Below, one piece after another: positions 34,192 to 44,741 of a stretch of DNA of 49,836 nucleotides. Both the position numbers and the translations under genes were made by a program. The notes below the pieces were generated by a model. That model was given only the letters and a program-made list of their open reading frames with translations, ran no database searches and was not told the DNA's origin. This DNA is from Gonapodya sp. JEL0774. Lineage: Eukaryota > Monoblepharomycota > Monoblepharidomycetes > Monoblepharidales > Gonapodyaceae. Position 1 is the first letter of the stretch; the number at the start of each line of letters is the position of its first letter. The stretch covers positions 1 through 49,836 of the forward strand of contig JADIIX010000150.1 of the NCBI GenBank assembly GCA_027604505.1, written 5' to 3'.

Positions 34192-37103
34192 TCACTTCCT
34201 TTCCTCGGGCTTCCTGTAAGGCACTCCGAGGGCATCAAAAATCTCCTCCTCGGTTTGTCCGGCGATTCGTATTCCGGTGTTCGTTTTCACACCTCCCACA
34301 CCGCGAGTCACGTCAGTGAACAGGCCTTTCTGAGAGAGATTCATTCCGTTCTTCCTGGCCAGTAATCTTATCGAGCGATTGAAAATGTCATTTCCGGTCC
34401 AATGCATCAATGCTGCTCCAAGATTGCGATACTCGGTCAGAAAAATGTCGAGTCTCCGGTGAGGTTTGTCCTTGAGCTTGACCACACCTTGCCATTGCTG
34501 ACAATGATTTGACAGTGAGTCTTGTTCTGTCGACGTTCTTTTAGACGTATTTCAATCACCTTTGCGTAATCTTCCTCAGTCATGTTCCTTGCCGCAAATG
34601 CATTCACCAACGTTTCGACGATAAACCCTTGAGCCCACAATCGTTTGACGAGGATGCCTAAGAAATCCTCCAAATTTTCGTCGTACTCATGCGCAAGAAG
34701 AACGTCGACATCTCCACACGATGTTGAACCACGACGATATGAGCCCATGATATATAACTTCCAGCCAGAATTGATGGCGCATGCTTCTGTCTCAACGGTT
34801 CGCCCAATTAGCTCAACTTCATCTCGTGGAATTCTCATTTGTAAGTCCTGCAACGAGGCGATGCCGTCAGGTCTAGCTCATCTTCCTCACATGGCAGCAG
34901 CATCCAAACCTCATAGTACTTCAAGCCAATTTTTTGATTGCTTGTGAGTTTCACGTTCCTTCGTATGTCATCCAAGGTCCTGTAGCCCAGGTTAAACCAC
35001 TTCAGAGCAGTCTTTGTGCCAACATCATGTACACTGGTAAAGAGCTTCACTATAAGCCTCTGCTCATCACTCTGGAGCGCCTTGAGTCTGGAATTGGTTC
35101 CTTGATTCAGAAACTCGTCGATCTGCGTATTTGTTCGTTTCTCAGTGGCATTCATCAGAGACTTACGAGAGGCACTCACATGCGCAGCAATTCTTTCTCC
35201 TATTCCACTCAGCTTCTTTGCTTCCTTGCCGGACGTGATTCGTACCGGGTGCTTCCTCAAAGAGGCGATAGCCTATTTTAACAAAGAAAGTGATATCAGT
35301 CGACATGTAAGCACAGGAATGACAAAAAGACGACACTCGCCTTGGTGTAATTAATACTTTTAAACTGCTCTTTCGCTTCGATCTGACCACCTTTTCGGTA
35401 CTCTTTCATAATCTAAGGGCAGCACCAGTAATGATTACAAAGTAAATGACAGATTGCCCGTTTATTCAGACACTTACAGCGGTCAACATTTCAACGATAT
35501 CAGAGTTGGGCCCGGCGTCCCGATCACCCATGGTTTTCCTGTCTCCAAGCAGATTTGCCTCCATGCATTGAAACTTGGCTTTGCCCAATTTGGTGTGATT
35601 CTCCACCATCCCTGAAGGTTCTCGGTTTTCTGGTGGGTCACCATAATTGCCCGCTCCGTTAACAACTAAGCGTGGAAAAGTCGTTGCCCATGTCTTCATA
35701 TTCTGCCTCTCATCATCGGTACTGTCCGAGACATCAGAATTCGACTCGTATTCATTTTCTTGTGGCAAGATATCCGACGCCATATGCGCTGGACTATCAG
35801 AAGATTGGAAAGAACTCGATACTCCGTCCCGTCGCTCGGCAATGTCATGTATTCCGAACAAAACAGCCCTGGCTTTCTCCCATGACAACTCTTCCTCGTC
35901 CTCTTCAACTCTCTCGCGAATTTGATCATCATCTCCGCGCATATCGCATCGTTCCGCTGAGCTATGATCCTTCCACTGCTGCACTTCTGTCTTGCTGCAG
36001 TCATTCAGACTCGTGTTAAGTTTAGCAGTCTGTGCCTCTCCATCGCAAATGAGCAAACTGGGGTATTGGATGTCGGAAGACCGAATCTCAGCGTATGGAA
36101 TTATAAGAGGCTTCTTCATACCATCCCTGATAGAATGCTCCAGCCAAAGTGGTTTCACAATTACAAAGTTTGCCTGGATAGAAGGTAGACACCTATTTGC
36201 ATTTCTCAATGTGAGTCAAGGGTTGATAACTCACCGAAGCGTATCCATGCATCCTTGCCTTGCTCTCCACACTCTCCTTGTCTACCGTTGATAGTACATG
36301 TGTGGGTGGCTCTGCCGCCAGGTCGTCTTCGGGACAGCAGGAACCGCCTGGATGTCCGATAACATGAATATTTGGCGAAACCGAAAACGAAACAGACAAG
36401 ACACACCATACCGCATAATCTTGCCCTTCAGCATTCTCGCGTACTCCGAATCAATCCACTCTCTCCCAAGTTTTCCACGTGGATCCCCACCTTCCATTAC
36501 CACGAAGCGCAAGCCAGAAAACAGTGTTTGGGGGTAGTGAGTCGCAGGACCCGACCCCGAGAACATCAGACGCTCGACACCAAGTGGGGCAGAGTTCGCA
36601 GGCTGGGACATGGATGGGGTTCTATGTCCTATTGCAGCAGCTTCCGCGTCATCTTTGTTCTTCCTCATACCTGATTTCGCTGTGGCACCACCTCTCTTCC
36701 TACCTGTTACACTAAAGCTTTCTGGCAAGACTCTTTTCTTGGTCATACCCGCAGGGGTAGACAATGCCACCGCCATGGCAGCCTTTGCCATGTCGGTAGA
36801 AGAAGCAATGGTGGGTTGGGATGGCGATGGTTCCACTACGGTGATTGAAGGTGCTTGTAATCGGTGGCGCTTGGCGACGGGAGAAGAGGCACCAGTGCCA
36901 GGGTCGGTCTCGCTTCCGGAGCTAGACTCCTTAGCCACACGGACGCGCTTGCTTATGATTTGTCGATTATCCATTGCATCAACTTTCTCTCCCTTGTTGA
37001 CGTCCATTGGCAATTCTTTGGGCCAATTTACTACCTCATGTCCAGTCGCGAGGTACTTGTGCAGTAGTGATTTCTTTCCCACGGTTGGTGCCCGAGAGTG
37101 CAT
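34192..37103 (-). CDS. POL4: Family X DNA polymerase with N-terminal BRCT domain (Pol4/Pol lambda-like)
   Basis: Gap-filling polymerase expected to act in end joining and base excision repair. Order: basic N-terminus with KRVRVAKE; a BRCT domain split by introns (LFSGLRFVVMEGGDPRGK, GGSCCPEDDL, THVLSTVD, NFVIVKPLWLEHSIRDG); an acidic Ser/Glu-rich linker; 8-kDa domain (SLRKHPVRITSGKEAKKLSG then IGERIAAHV); the thumb-side HhH VHDVGTKTALKWFNLG; palm GSYRRGSTSCGDVDVLL with the Asp-x-Asp metal pair; the third Asp in HRRLDIFL; and HWTGNDIFNRSIRLLARKNG near the C-terminus. Stop TGA at 34192-34194. The family residues before TG are YF in Pol lambda and GW in Pol mu; here HW. The start ATG 37103 is tentative because the frame stays open upstream to ~37290. 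Confidence 0.85.
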
Positions 37104-37277
37104 GACAAGAGCCCCGCGAAGAATTGAGAAAGCGCGGTTACCAGCATTTACAAGGTTTGGATGCGCAAGGGAGAGGGTGGAGAGGACCTGAGTGTAGGGA
37201 ATCGCGCAAGGATGGTATTGAGCGTTGGAATTGTGAAGTCTGCTGCTGACAACTTCCTGCTGTGGTCCTCCCAGGAC

Positions 37278-37982
37278 TTAATCATTATGAGTCTTAACCA
37301 TGCCGCTAATTTTGGTACCATAGGTAGCTCTTCCGGTTTGAGGTTTAGAACCGCACGCCACCTTAAAAATCACACTCACAGTGGCAACCCCAACCTTCCA
37401 ATCTCTTGTTTCGCCCGTCCATCTCGCCAGTGCCTTATCCGTATCAACTTTCCTGATTTCCTTCAACAATTCTCTCGCACCGTCCGTAAGCAATCCACAC
37501 TCCGACAAATCGCTCTCGGCTGTCTTCCCGTGATCCACCAGAACACATCCACTCTCTGCCAGAGCATCTTCCACTGCCCGCTTCAGGTCGGATACGGTAA
37601 TAATCTCCTCCGTGCCATAAGCGAACTCCCCTCGACCGTCATGGCTGATATACCGGTTGCGGAAGTGTGAATTTTCGGAAGCGATCAGATGGCGCACGGT
37701 AAACTTGCTAGTGACGGGGCGGTAGAGGGCCAAGCCGAGCGAGAGTGGGACACTCCGGCGTTGCTCATAGGGAGTGCAAGTAAGTGATATGAGACTAGTA
37801 CAAGGGAGAGGTGAAGTGTTGAGAGGTGAGACAGGCACGGGGAGACTGGCGGGGAAGGAGGAGTGTGCGGGCTGGGATGATCGTGGAGAGGGGAGCGAAA
37901 ATGAGACTCTGAAAACACAAGGGGGAAGACATATGCGGTGGCTTTCAGCAAGAGTGGTGGAGAGCGGGGTTCTCACAAGCAC
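37278..37982 (-). CDS. Unrecognised coding exon upstream of the polymerase
   Basis: The second half of this minus frame looks like real protein. It runs from LYRPVTSKFTVRHLIASENS through EEIITVSDLKRAVEDALAES to ELLKEIRKVDTDKALARWTG, with alternating helix-like periodicity. I recognise no family. There is no ATG in the frame, so a 5' exon is missing. A strong donor (GTGAGTGTG) occurs after VGVAT near 37381. Joining it to the acceptor CTCAG near 37175 or CCACAG near 37261 keeps phase and runs into the polymerase frame (VLSTLSLAHPNLVNAGNRAF then SILRGALVMHSRAPTVG). It may therefore be a separate gene or the N-terminal part of the polymerase gene. Confidence 0.4.
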   Translation of the reverse strand: MLVRTPLSTTLAESHRICLPPCVFRVSFSLPSPRSSQPAHSSFPASLPVPVSPLNTSPLPCTSLISLTCTPYEQRRSVPLSLGLALYRPVTSKFTVRHLIASENSHFRNRYISHDGRGEFAYGTEEIITVSDLKRAVEDALAESGCVLVDHGKTAESDLSECGLLTDGARELLKEIRKVDTDKALARWTGETRDWKVGVATVSVIFKVACGSKPQTGRATYGTKISGMVKTHND

Positions 37983-38135
37983 GCACAGTTTGGGGGGTCC
38001 GAGCGGGACGTTGGATGGCGCAGAGCTCGAAGGGGAAGGAAAGGGATTGGGCTTCGCCCTATGAGAAGTACCACAGTACGGAAAAGAACAGCATGTTCAC
38101 ATTTTTTTTGGGCGACAGAATTGAAATAATCGCAT

Positions 38136-39023
38136 TCACCTCTCATTCCTGACGGGTTTCTCGGGAGAATGCGGTCCGCCAGGAAAATTTGAGGCAAGCG
38201 AAGTTACAGAAAAGTCCTTACTACCAGCTGAAGTGCCAGCGAGTTCAGGTGTCCGTAATTTCGAACTTCGCAATGTATCTAAAAAGCTGAAATCCTCATC
38301 GAAATCGTCTGGTGCCAGCATGAGATGAGGAAATGCGACTAGAGCATCCGAAGCCGACATTTGCGAGAGAATCGAGGAAGAAGGGGGTTGTTCTTGGGAG
38401 ACACTATTTCTGATGTCGTGGGTGGAGGTTGTTCTTGCATAGACAAAACCGTCGTTCGTCAAGCTCGGCGTTGAACCTTCATCTACGCGCTCTGTGTCAC
38501 CAGAGCGAGCAGAAATGTCAGCGTCATACAGTTCTTTACCTTCGCTGACTCTCTTTTGGGTCTCCTTGATAGTATGGCTATTCACGATGTCATCAATCAA
38601 ATGCGAAGACTCGCGTCCACCTTCATCCGAGGTGTGAGCCAGCTCGCCGTTCAACAGGGGCACAGCAATATTGTGCAGCGTAGATAGTTTGGTTCTTGCG
38701 GTTCCATCGATCGTCCCTGTTCTCGGTCCTCGATTATGACGCCCTCCCCATCGACTTTCGTGTCCTTCAGTTTCCTCGTCTAGTGCCAGAGATTGACTTA
38801 AGGAGTCTAAATGTGCGGAAAATGTGCTTTCGGACATCGCATTGTACCGGGGCAATTTGTCTGTCGTTTGGTTTTCACACGGTGTAGTGAATGCAGGTGG
38901 GGTTCGAGGGGGATCCATCTTGGCGGCGCTGCCCGTGTTGTGGGGTTTTGTGCACAGCTGATTGAGGAATGAGCGTGCTACGTCGTCCATACTTGTGTTA
39001 TATTTATTGCTATACTTCTGCAT
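38136..39023 (-). CDS. Hypothetical disordered protein
   Basis: One open frame of ~296 codons from ATG 39023 (alternative ATG 38990, MDDVARSFLNQL) to TGA at 38136. The protein is polar, rich in Ser, Thr, Asp and Glu, with no membrane segment. One possible amphipathic start helix and an acidic block near the C-terminus (PDDFDEDFSFLDTL) are seen; the latter resembles short acidic/aromatic activation-type segments. No family recognised. It lies 50 bases downstream of the AAA+ ATPase stop, so it could be a 3' part of another transcript, but its own frame and stop are intact. Confidence 0.5.
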   Translation of the reverse strand: MQKYSNKYNTSMDDVARSFLNQLCTKPHNTGSAAKMDPPRTPPAFTTPCENQTTDKLPRYNAMSESTFSAHLDSLSQSLALDEETEGHESRWGGRHNRGPRTGTIDGTARTKLSTLHNIAVPLLNGELAHTSDEGGRESSHLIDDIVNSHTIKETQKRVSEGKELYDADISARSGDTERVDEGSTPSLTNDGFVYARTTSTHDIRNSVSQEQPPSSSILSQMSASDALVAFPHLMLAPDDFDEDFSFLDTLRSSKLRTPELAGTSAGSKDFSVTSLASNFPGGPHSPEKPVRNER

Positions 39024-39074
39024 TGTCAAAACACATGTCCATGTCGGCGGTGGTGCCAATATTGCTGATTGAGA

Positions 39075-41633
39075 CTAATACTCCCCCGCGGTCGCCATTT
39101 CATCCCTTCCAATGCTCATAATATCAATGGTTTGCTGTATCGTCGCCATGGTAAGCACACCACTGCCTTCTTCTTCTGCCAGTGCCAACGCCAAGCGAAT
39201 CGCGTTCTTGATCTGCCCACAAATGTGTCGATCTGAAGCTCCGTCCCACCACAACGAATTACAGTAAAAAACAAAAAGACGATTAAGACACGCACCTGTC
39301 GTCCGTTCAGCTTGTGCTCCCCGAGCTTGCGTGTGTCCACGGAATCGTCCACATTCAACCCTGGTCGCCCTGCCATACCCTTCGGAATTCGAGACAGAAG
39401 ATTCTCCCAAACCTGCACTCGTGCGCTTGGCGTAAGTTCATCATACTTAGGGAGCGTTGTGAGCAAACTTCTGTTTCAAAAAAATATGAGAAGAAGTCAC
39501 GTGAAGTGGGATACCCACTCGCAGAGCCACCGTGACTCTAGATTCTAGGCCAAAGAGTTTTAAGTTCAAGTGATGTTAGTAATAGAGGCAAAAAAAGGGG
39601 GTTTGGAGTGTACTCACCCAGAGCCGGGTCAAAATTCTTCACCCTGTTCGTCGTCAGAAACAGTATGCCTTGGTGGTACTCCACAAGCCTCAACATCACA
39701 CAAACCTACAAGGCCGGTCATTACATATTTCAACGTGAGAGGCAATAGTTTCCTGTCATTGTACTCGCCATGGCATTCCTCAGCACGTCCTGAGTTGCTC
39801 TTTTCTCCAAAAATACGTCCGCTTCGTCGATCAACACCAACGCGTTCCACCCCGCACATAGGTCCAGCACAGCGCTTAGCCTGCGCTCTAAATCCTCAGG
39901 AGTCACACCGAGCTCGCCCATGGTTACGTAGTAGAGGGGCCTCTGGAGAACTTCCGCAATGGCCTCTGTCAAGTGGAGACGTCGCGTAAGATATCCACAT
40001 CTCTCGCGAAAAACCATTCGGGCTATTCTTGCTATTTCATTACCAGCTGTCAGCGTCTTGCCTGTTCCAGGTGCTCCGTGGAGCAAGAACACGCTTCCGC
40101 CGCTCTTGCCAGCCACCACATCCTCGAAACCTCCATCCCCAAACTTGACAAGTGCCCTGATCAGTCTCTTTCTCTCTGGTGCGAGCACGAGCTGGTCGAA
40201 TGCCGTGGCGTTGAACTTAATGGGCTCCAACCAATCCACCAGTGCGTGTCCCCAAGCTTTGGAAGCGAAGGAAAATCCCACCACGGCGGGCCACGTCAGC
40301 GCGTACAGTTCCGTAGGTAGCTCATTCAATGTAAGTAAGGCATCCGTGGACGATGAGGGAGCCGAGCCGCCTTTCCCGTTGTTCCCCTCGTTTGCGATTC
40401 GCTTGTATCTCCCTGCAGTCACAATAAGCGCGTTCGTAGCCTGGTCAGAGCCTTGAGACGCGTGGTGACCTTCTGTTGCACCCCTTTCGATATCGACCAT
40501 GATGCGACCAGAGGACGAAGTCGAGACGGTGGATGGGCGGAGCTTGGCGCTGTGGTGTGGAAAGAAACCGTCGGGACGATACTGGACAAAATTGGGGGAC
40601 TTTGACGTGAGAGAGACGTAGCGGATTCCGCGGTTATGAAAGGGTAGGAGGGAGGATTCGGTCAGGAGGGGTTCGTAAGGGCTGAAGAAGACGATATAGT
40701 ATGAGTCGGAAGTCACTTTACAAGGGATCCATTAAAGTGCTCTCGCCATTGAAAATAATAGGCGACACTCAACACTTACAGGTCCTGAAGGGGTCTCGTC
40801 TTAGTCCCTGTCCACCCTGCCAACAAGTCTTCAAATGCCATTACCACGTAGTCTTTACCAAACGACGCTACAAACTCTAGTTGGAATTTGAAAACTTTTT
40901 CGATCCCAAAGAGCGACCTTCTCTCTTCAAAATGACAGTTGCGGACGTAGAAGCAGCTCCGTGTGCCTGCCAGCCCTGTCGCGCCAGAGACATTGATGCC
41001 AGGAACGTAAAGTTCCGCCAACCCATCGAGTGATACGTAGCCCCGTTTGATTGTGTCTCGGTAGTCGACTATCTCCTGGGCGTAGGCGGCCTCCACGGCC
41101 GAGACCAGGTCATCAAGTCCAGGAACGGTAATCGGGTCGCGGGGCTTGGGCACTGCGAACCCAAGTACACTGCAAAGATTCAGCATGTGGTAACGCACAT
41201 ATCGCGCGTATCCCGTCGGCGGGCCCGAATCACTGTTCGGGTCGTCGGCCGAGGTGGACTTTGACAAGAGGTCGTTGGACTGTTTGAGAGTGAGTTGGAT
41301 ACTGCGGAACTTCCCGAGCACCAAATAGAGAGCTTTCAGTGTGTGGAGGCGACCAGGAGTACTATTGGGGACCATTTGGCGTACCACGAGCTGCAATGCA
41401 ATTCATCACGATGACCGACTCCTGTCATTCACAGAACAATGATCACGTTAACCCACCGTGAGGGGAATAGCGTTCGCATCTTGAGCTTTAACGTCGTGGA
41501 ACTTGACAATTTTCTCCCCGTCTGAGCCGAGCTCGAATGTAAAGTGCTTGGACGATCCTTCGAGCGTTGCGGCTTCCTTGGATTGACTTTGGGGGGCACT
41601 AGGGGACGGCATCGGGGGAGGAGGTGGAGGCAT
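39075..41633 (-). CDS. Fungal-type AAA+ ATPase
   Basis: P-loop ATPase of the fungal type with a long N-terminal region. It starts with MPPPPPPMPSPSAP at 41633. The N-terminal part (VKALYLVLGKF-like helices, YARYVRYHMLNLCSVLGFAV, IKRGYVSLDGLAELYVPG) resembles the region preceding the AAA core in many filamentous-fungal ATPases of unknown role. Core: Walker A GAPGTGKT, then an intron, then AEAIAEVLQRPLYYVTMGEL, PEDLERRLSAVLDL, Walker B ALVLIDEADVFLEKR, sensor region GILFLTTNRVKNFDPA and a lid ending LNGRQ...IKNAIRLALALAEEEG. Stop TAG 39075-39077. At least seven exons. The intron behind Walker A restores the expected TLTAEAIAE sequence. The cellular role is unknown. Confidence 0.82.
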
Positions 41634-41850
41634 AACGAATTAATAGTTTATATTGTAGAAGGGATCAACGACCAATGGCTTGGGTGGTGTGTGTGTTATA
41701 TTTTGAGACTGCAATAATTTTGCGCTTCTGCATCCTGTCAGGGGTCGATCAGTAAGGCACAACCATACCTTCATCCTTGCAGATTGGTTGGGATATACAC
41801 TGAAGCTCCCCTTCACTTTCTTCACCGAATATTCTTCCTGCAAATGGTAT
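41634..41850. other. Spacer upstream of the AAA+ ATPase
   Basis: Contains TTAATAGTTTATATTG immediately before the ATPase start codon, plausibly part of its 5' leader. A 74-codon minus frame here is not supported on its own. Confidence 0.35.
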
Positions 41851-42496
41851 TCATGACAAGTCATAAAATGAGGTGCTTTGCGGATTGCTCATCAGCACTT
41901 CATGTTCTTTTCGCACCCTGAGACAAGCATGGATGATATTTGATAGCTTCAACAAACGAAATTCTGCTCTTGGTGAAATCATGATGATAGATTTAGAAAC
42001 ACTTTTGTATATATGAACAATTCCTGTGTCGTCCTGAAGTGCCTGACGGCGAATAGATTGACGGTCAATAAGCAACGGCCGGTTCCAGAAAAGAAATCAG
42101 AACTGTGAGAATGCGGGAATGCGGCGATGCAGCCATGTGCCACCGCAGTAAAATGACCACTTGACCATGATCAGAGACTGAACTTACTAAATGGTTTATT
42201 AATCGAGCAAGGGGGCACTTGCTACCATCTCTATGGTCCGCTAGAGTTTGCAAATTAATAATACAAGGACAATTTACTCCATAGAGATCAAGTCCATCGA
42301 CTCTTTGCCATTTCACCGCCTTCGTTGACGCTTTGACGGCAAGCGAGGAGAAATAATAGGGTGGGGATGCCATTGCAAATCTCTTCAACGTGTAGCTTGG
42401 TGGTGTTGTGTGAGGTTCTTTAAGGCGCGAGCGGACGGGGCTGGACTCTAAGGTCCGGTGGTGATGTACTTCCATCGAGTCCACAGGGGTCGACAT
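41851..42496 (-). CDS. Weakly supported small protein, two exons
   Basis: An ATG at 42496 opens MSTPVDSMEVHHHRTLESSP and runs to CPLARLINHL followed by a consensus donor GTAAGT at about 42189. Joining to an acceptor CGTCAG near 42050 keeps phase 0 and reads ALQDDTGIVHIYKSVSKS to FYDLS and a stop at 41851. The second exon looks helical (LLKLSNIIHACLRVRKEHEV). No family recognised. The single consensus donor and phase match are the only support. Confidence 0.3.
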
Positions 42497-42617
42497 AGAC
42501 GGATGGAACCAAAACTGCGGCTAGGGCAGGTGGCTCATGGGGAGTATCCCGTGCGAGCATGCGTTCATGAGTCTACTGCGCAGGCACCCTTCCGAAACTC
42601 GTTTGTCGTCTGACGCC

Positions 42618-42775
42618 CAACAATGTCGGAATTGCCTGGTGCCGCTATACTTCTGCCTCTCGTCTCGCTCGCGACGCTCAATTTACGTCCACCGTCCCCG
42701 CTCTGCGTCATCAACTGCTGCGTAAGTCGTTTTGCCCGTCAATACTGGATTTCTAGAATCACGAAGTCACTTAGC
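42618..42775 (+). repeat. Repeat C, copy 1
   Basis: About 150 bases align with the reverse complement of 44165-44323. Shared blocks are TTGTCGTCTG, CAATG[TC]CGGAATT, CTCAGTTTACGTCCACC (here CTCAATTTACGTCCACC), GCTGCGT and TCAAT[AC]CTGG. Both copies can be read as a V-S-L-A-T-L-[NS]-L-R-P-P-S-P peptide. Confidence 0.65.
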
Positions 42776-43083
42776 CTCCAAATGTATTACCACGGACATG
42801 AAGGTCGATCCCCTCAGTGCTATGACACCAAGCGAATGCCTCCCACGTGCCCGATGGTCTTGTTCACAAGCCTCATTCTTAAACGAAGGAGGTTGGCACA
42901 TATAGCAACCAACGCTCAGAAATTCCGGGACACTTCATTGGTTTGATTTCAAGAATATAAGACAGTACTTCCGACCGACCAACGTACTACTCCGGGATTA
43001 ACTGGCACAAGTGCCCTCCCAAGAGGCATTGAGTTGTCGAAAGCGGTTGCCCGCTACCAACCACTAGTGAAGGTTAACGGAGA

Positions 43084-43370
43084 ACCCCGACTTTGATTGG
43101 CCCTCCCCGCGCGGCCCTTCCAGGCTTCCGAACAAACGGGGCGGGGACGCTGCTCCCGTCCAGGTCTCGGTCCAGCGGTCAACCTCGAACCCAGACGGCA
43201 AAAAGGCAGCCCCAGGCATTCTCAGAGAGCAAGTGTCGGGACCGCGGCGGTGAACTCGCCACGGTCTTAGCCCGGCGCACTCGGACGGCCCGAGCAAGGT
43301 CGGCGTCGTCGTGAAGCAGGATGCGCGAGAAAATTCTGCACCGGGCCGACCAGCCACATGACCTAAATGT
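43084..43370. other. GC-rich island of unknown origin
   Basis: Markedly richer in G and C than flanking sequence, with an uninterrupted 103-codon minus frame (43064-43375) that begins at an ATG and shows no domain. It does not match the repeat families here. Could be a foreign insertion, a decayed exon or a structured RNA; I cannot tell. Confidence 0.4.
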
Positions 43371-44164
43371 GGCACAGCAGGGAACCCAACAACTCACATG
43401 CAATTATTATAAATGTAAATTGATAGATGTTTAATTCTCAAGGACGGCTTGATAATTGTAAGCATTATGCACCGTGGGTCCAGGAAAGAAGGAAAGACTT
43501 CGTTTCATGGTGTGGGGATCATGGTCTGGTCTCCACTCTGCTCTCTGCGGCAACGGTACACCGCTGCATCATCATACTCTAGACCACTAACATACTTCAT
43601 GTGGCGAACGCAGCTTTCAACAGGTAACCCACGGTCCGCTTGTGAGCCTCCTCTTTTGAACTCGCAGTCCTATCAACTGTTTGATATTGGTGGCTACATT
43701 TCCCAATTCTGCTGATTCGAAGATATTATTGGTGCTGTGATTTCCCTGAGATCTACTATCACCGGCGATTCTCATATGCATTGGCTACGTTGAACGCTCT
43801 GAAACATGTATCCGTGGTTCACGAAGTGCGTGAAATGGGAATTGGGCAGCGTCTGTGCACCCATGTGATATTCGAAGACTGTACCTCCGGGGTTCCAATA
43901 TTCACCTCGAATATCCGAATATTCGAGATGATCGAGACAGGTCTGCGGGTGAGTGATGGATTGATGATACGCGAAAGTAGAATTCTGAAAACGAGAGAAG
44001 AAAGCTAGGACGCTAGATGATCCCCGCAACGGTTACGATTCGGACTTTGAGCGATTTGTTCGAAACGATTGTCCCCACCTAATCGTCCGCATGTGCTTGG
44101 CTTGGCTGAGTTTCGCTGGACCATGCGCTTGGGAAGATTCGTGTCTTCGCAAACGCCATTTGTG

Positions 44165-44323
44165 TCCCTAATTCCAGATACCCAGGATTGAAGGGCTCAT
44201 TGACCCACGCAGCGGGGAATGGCAAGGACTGGCGATGGTGGACGTAAACTGAGTGTGGCGAGGGAGACGGGAACTGGAAGCATGACTGGAACTGCAAATT
44301 CCGGCATTGGTGCACGGCAGACG
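44165..44323 (-). repeat. Repeat C, copy 2 (inverted)
   Basis: Inverted partner of 42618-42775, about 1.5 kb away. In this copy the shared segment continues an open minus frame (44772-44197) that encodes hydrophobic stretches, suggesting that a coding fragment was duplicated. Confidence 0.65.
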
Positions 44324-44741
44324 ACAATCACTGCGCTACTTGACAAATTCAAGAGTGAGTAGATGATGGTGGCCAGGATCTGGGCTGGGGCGTATGGCTC
44401 CGGATTCCAATCGGAACTTGAGGAACAAGACCGAGCAGACCACCAACGAGAAAGGGAATGATTGAGAGGAAAAAGGGAGAAAACGGGAGAAAGCGAAGCC
44501 AACAAACATAAAAGTAAAGTGAAGTCGTTACTATGGTGCTTCTGACCTTGAGGCTGGAGTGGGTGAGCATGCGCGCGCGCCGCAATTCCAAAGGACTCAA
44601 GCACTGGAACAACATCGAACAAATGAAATAAGAAACATCCAACCTGATACTCGGCGTTTAGGATTGCCGGTAACAGGGAAAAAGACCGTTCTGTGTGGAG
44701 TGTCCTCCATACCCAAACCCTTCCATTGCTGACACCGAGTT

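Larger units (their letters stand above)
42497..44741. other. Gene-poor region with inverted repeat pair and GC island
   Basis: Holds repeat C (42618-42775 plus, 44165-44323 minus) and a GC-rich stretch at 43084-43370. No gene was recognised. The minus strand at 44350-44770 has frames with hydrophobic segments (LYFYVCWLRFLPFSPFFLSI) that may be remnants linked to repeat C. Confidence 0.5.
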
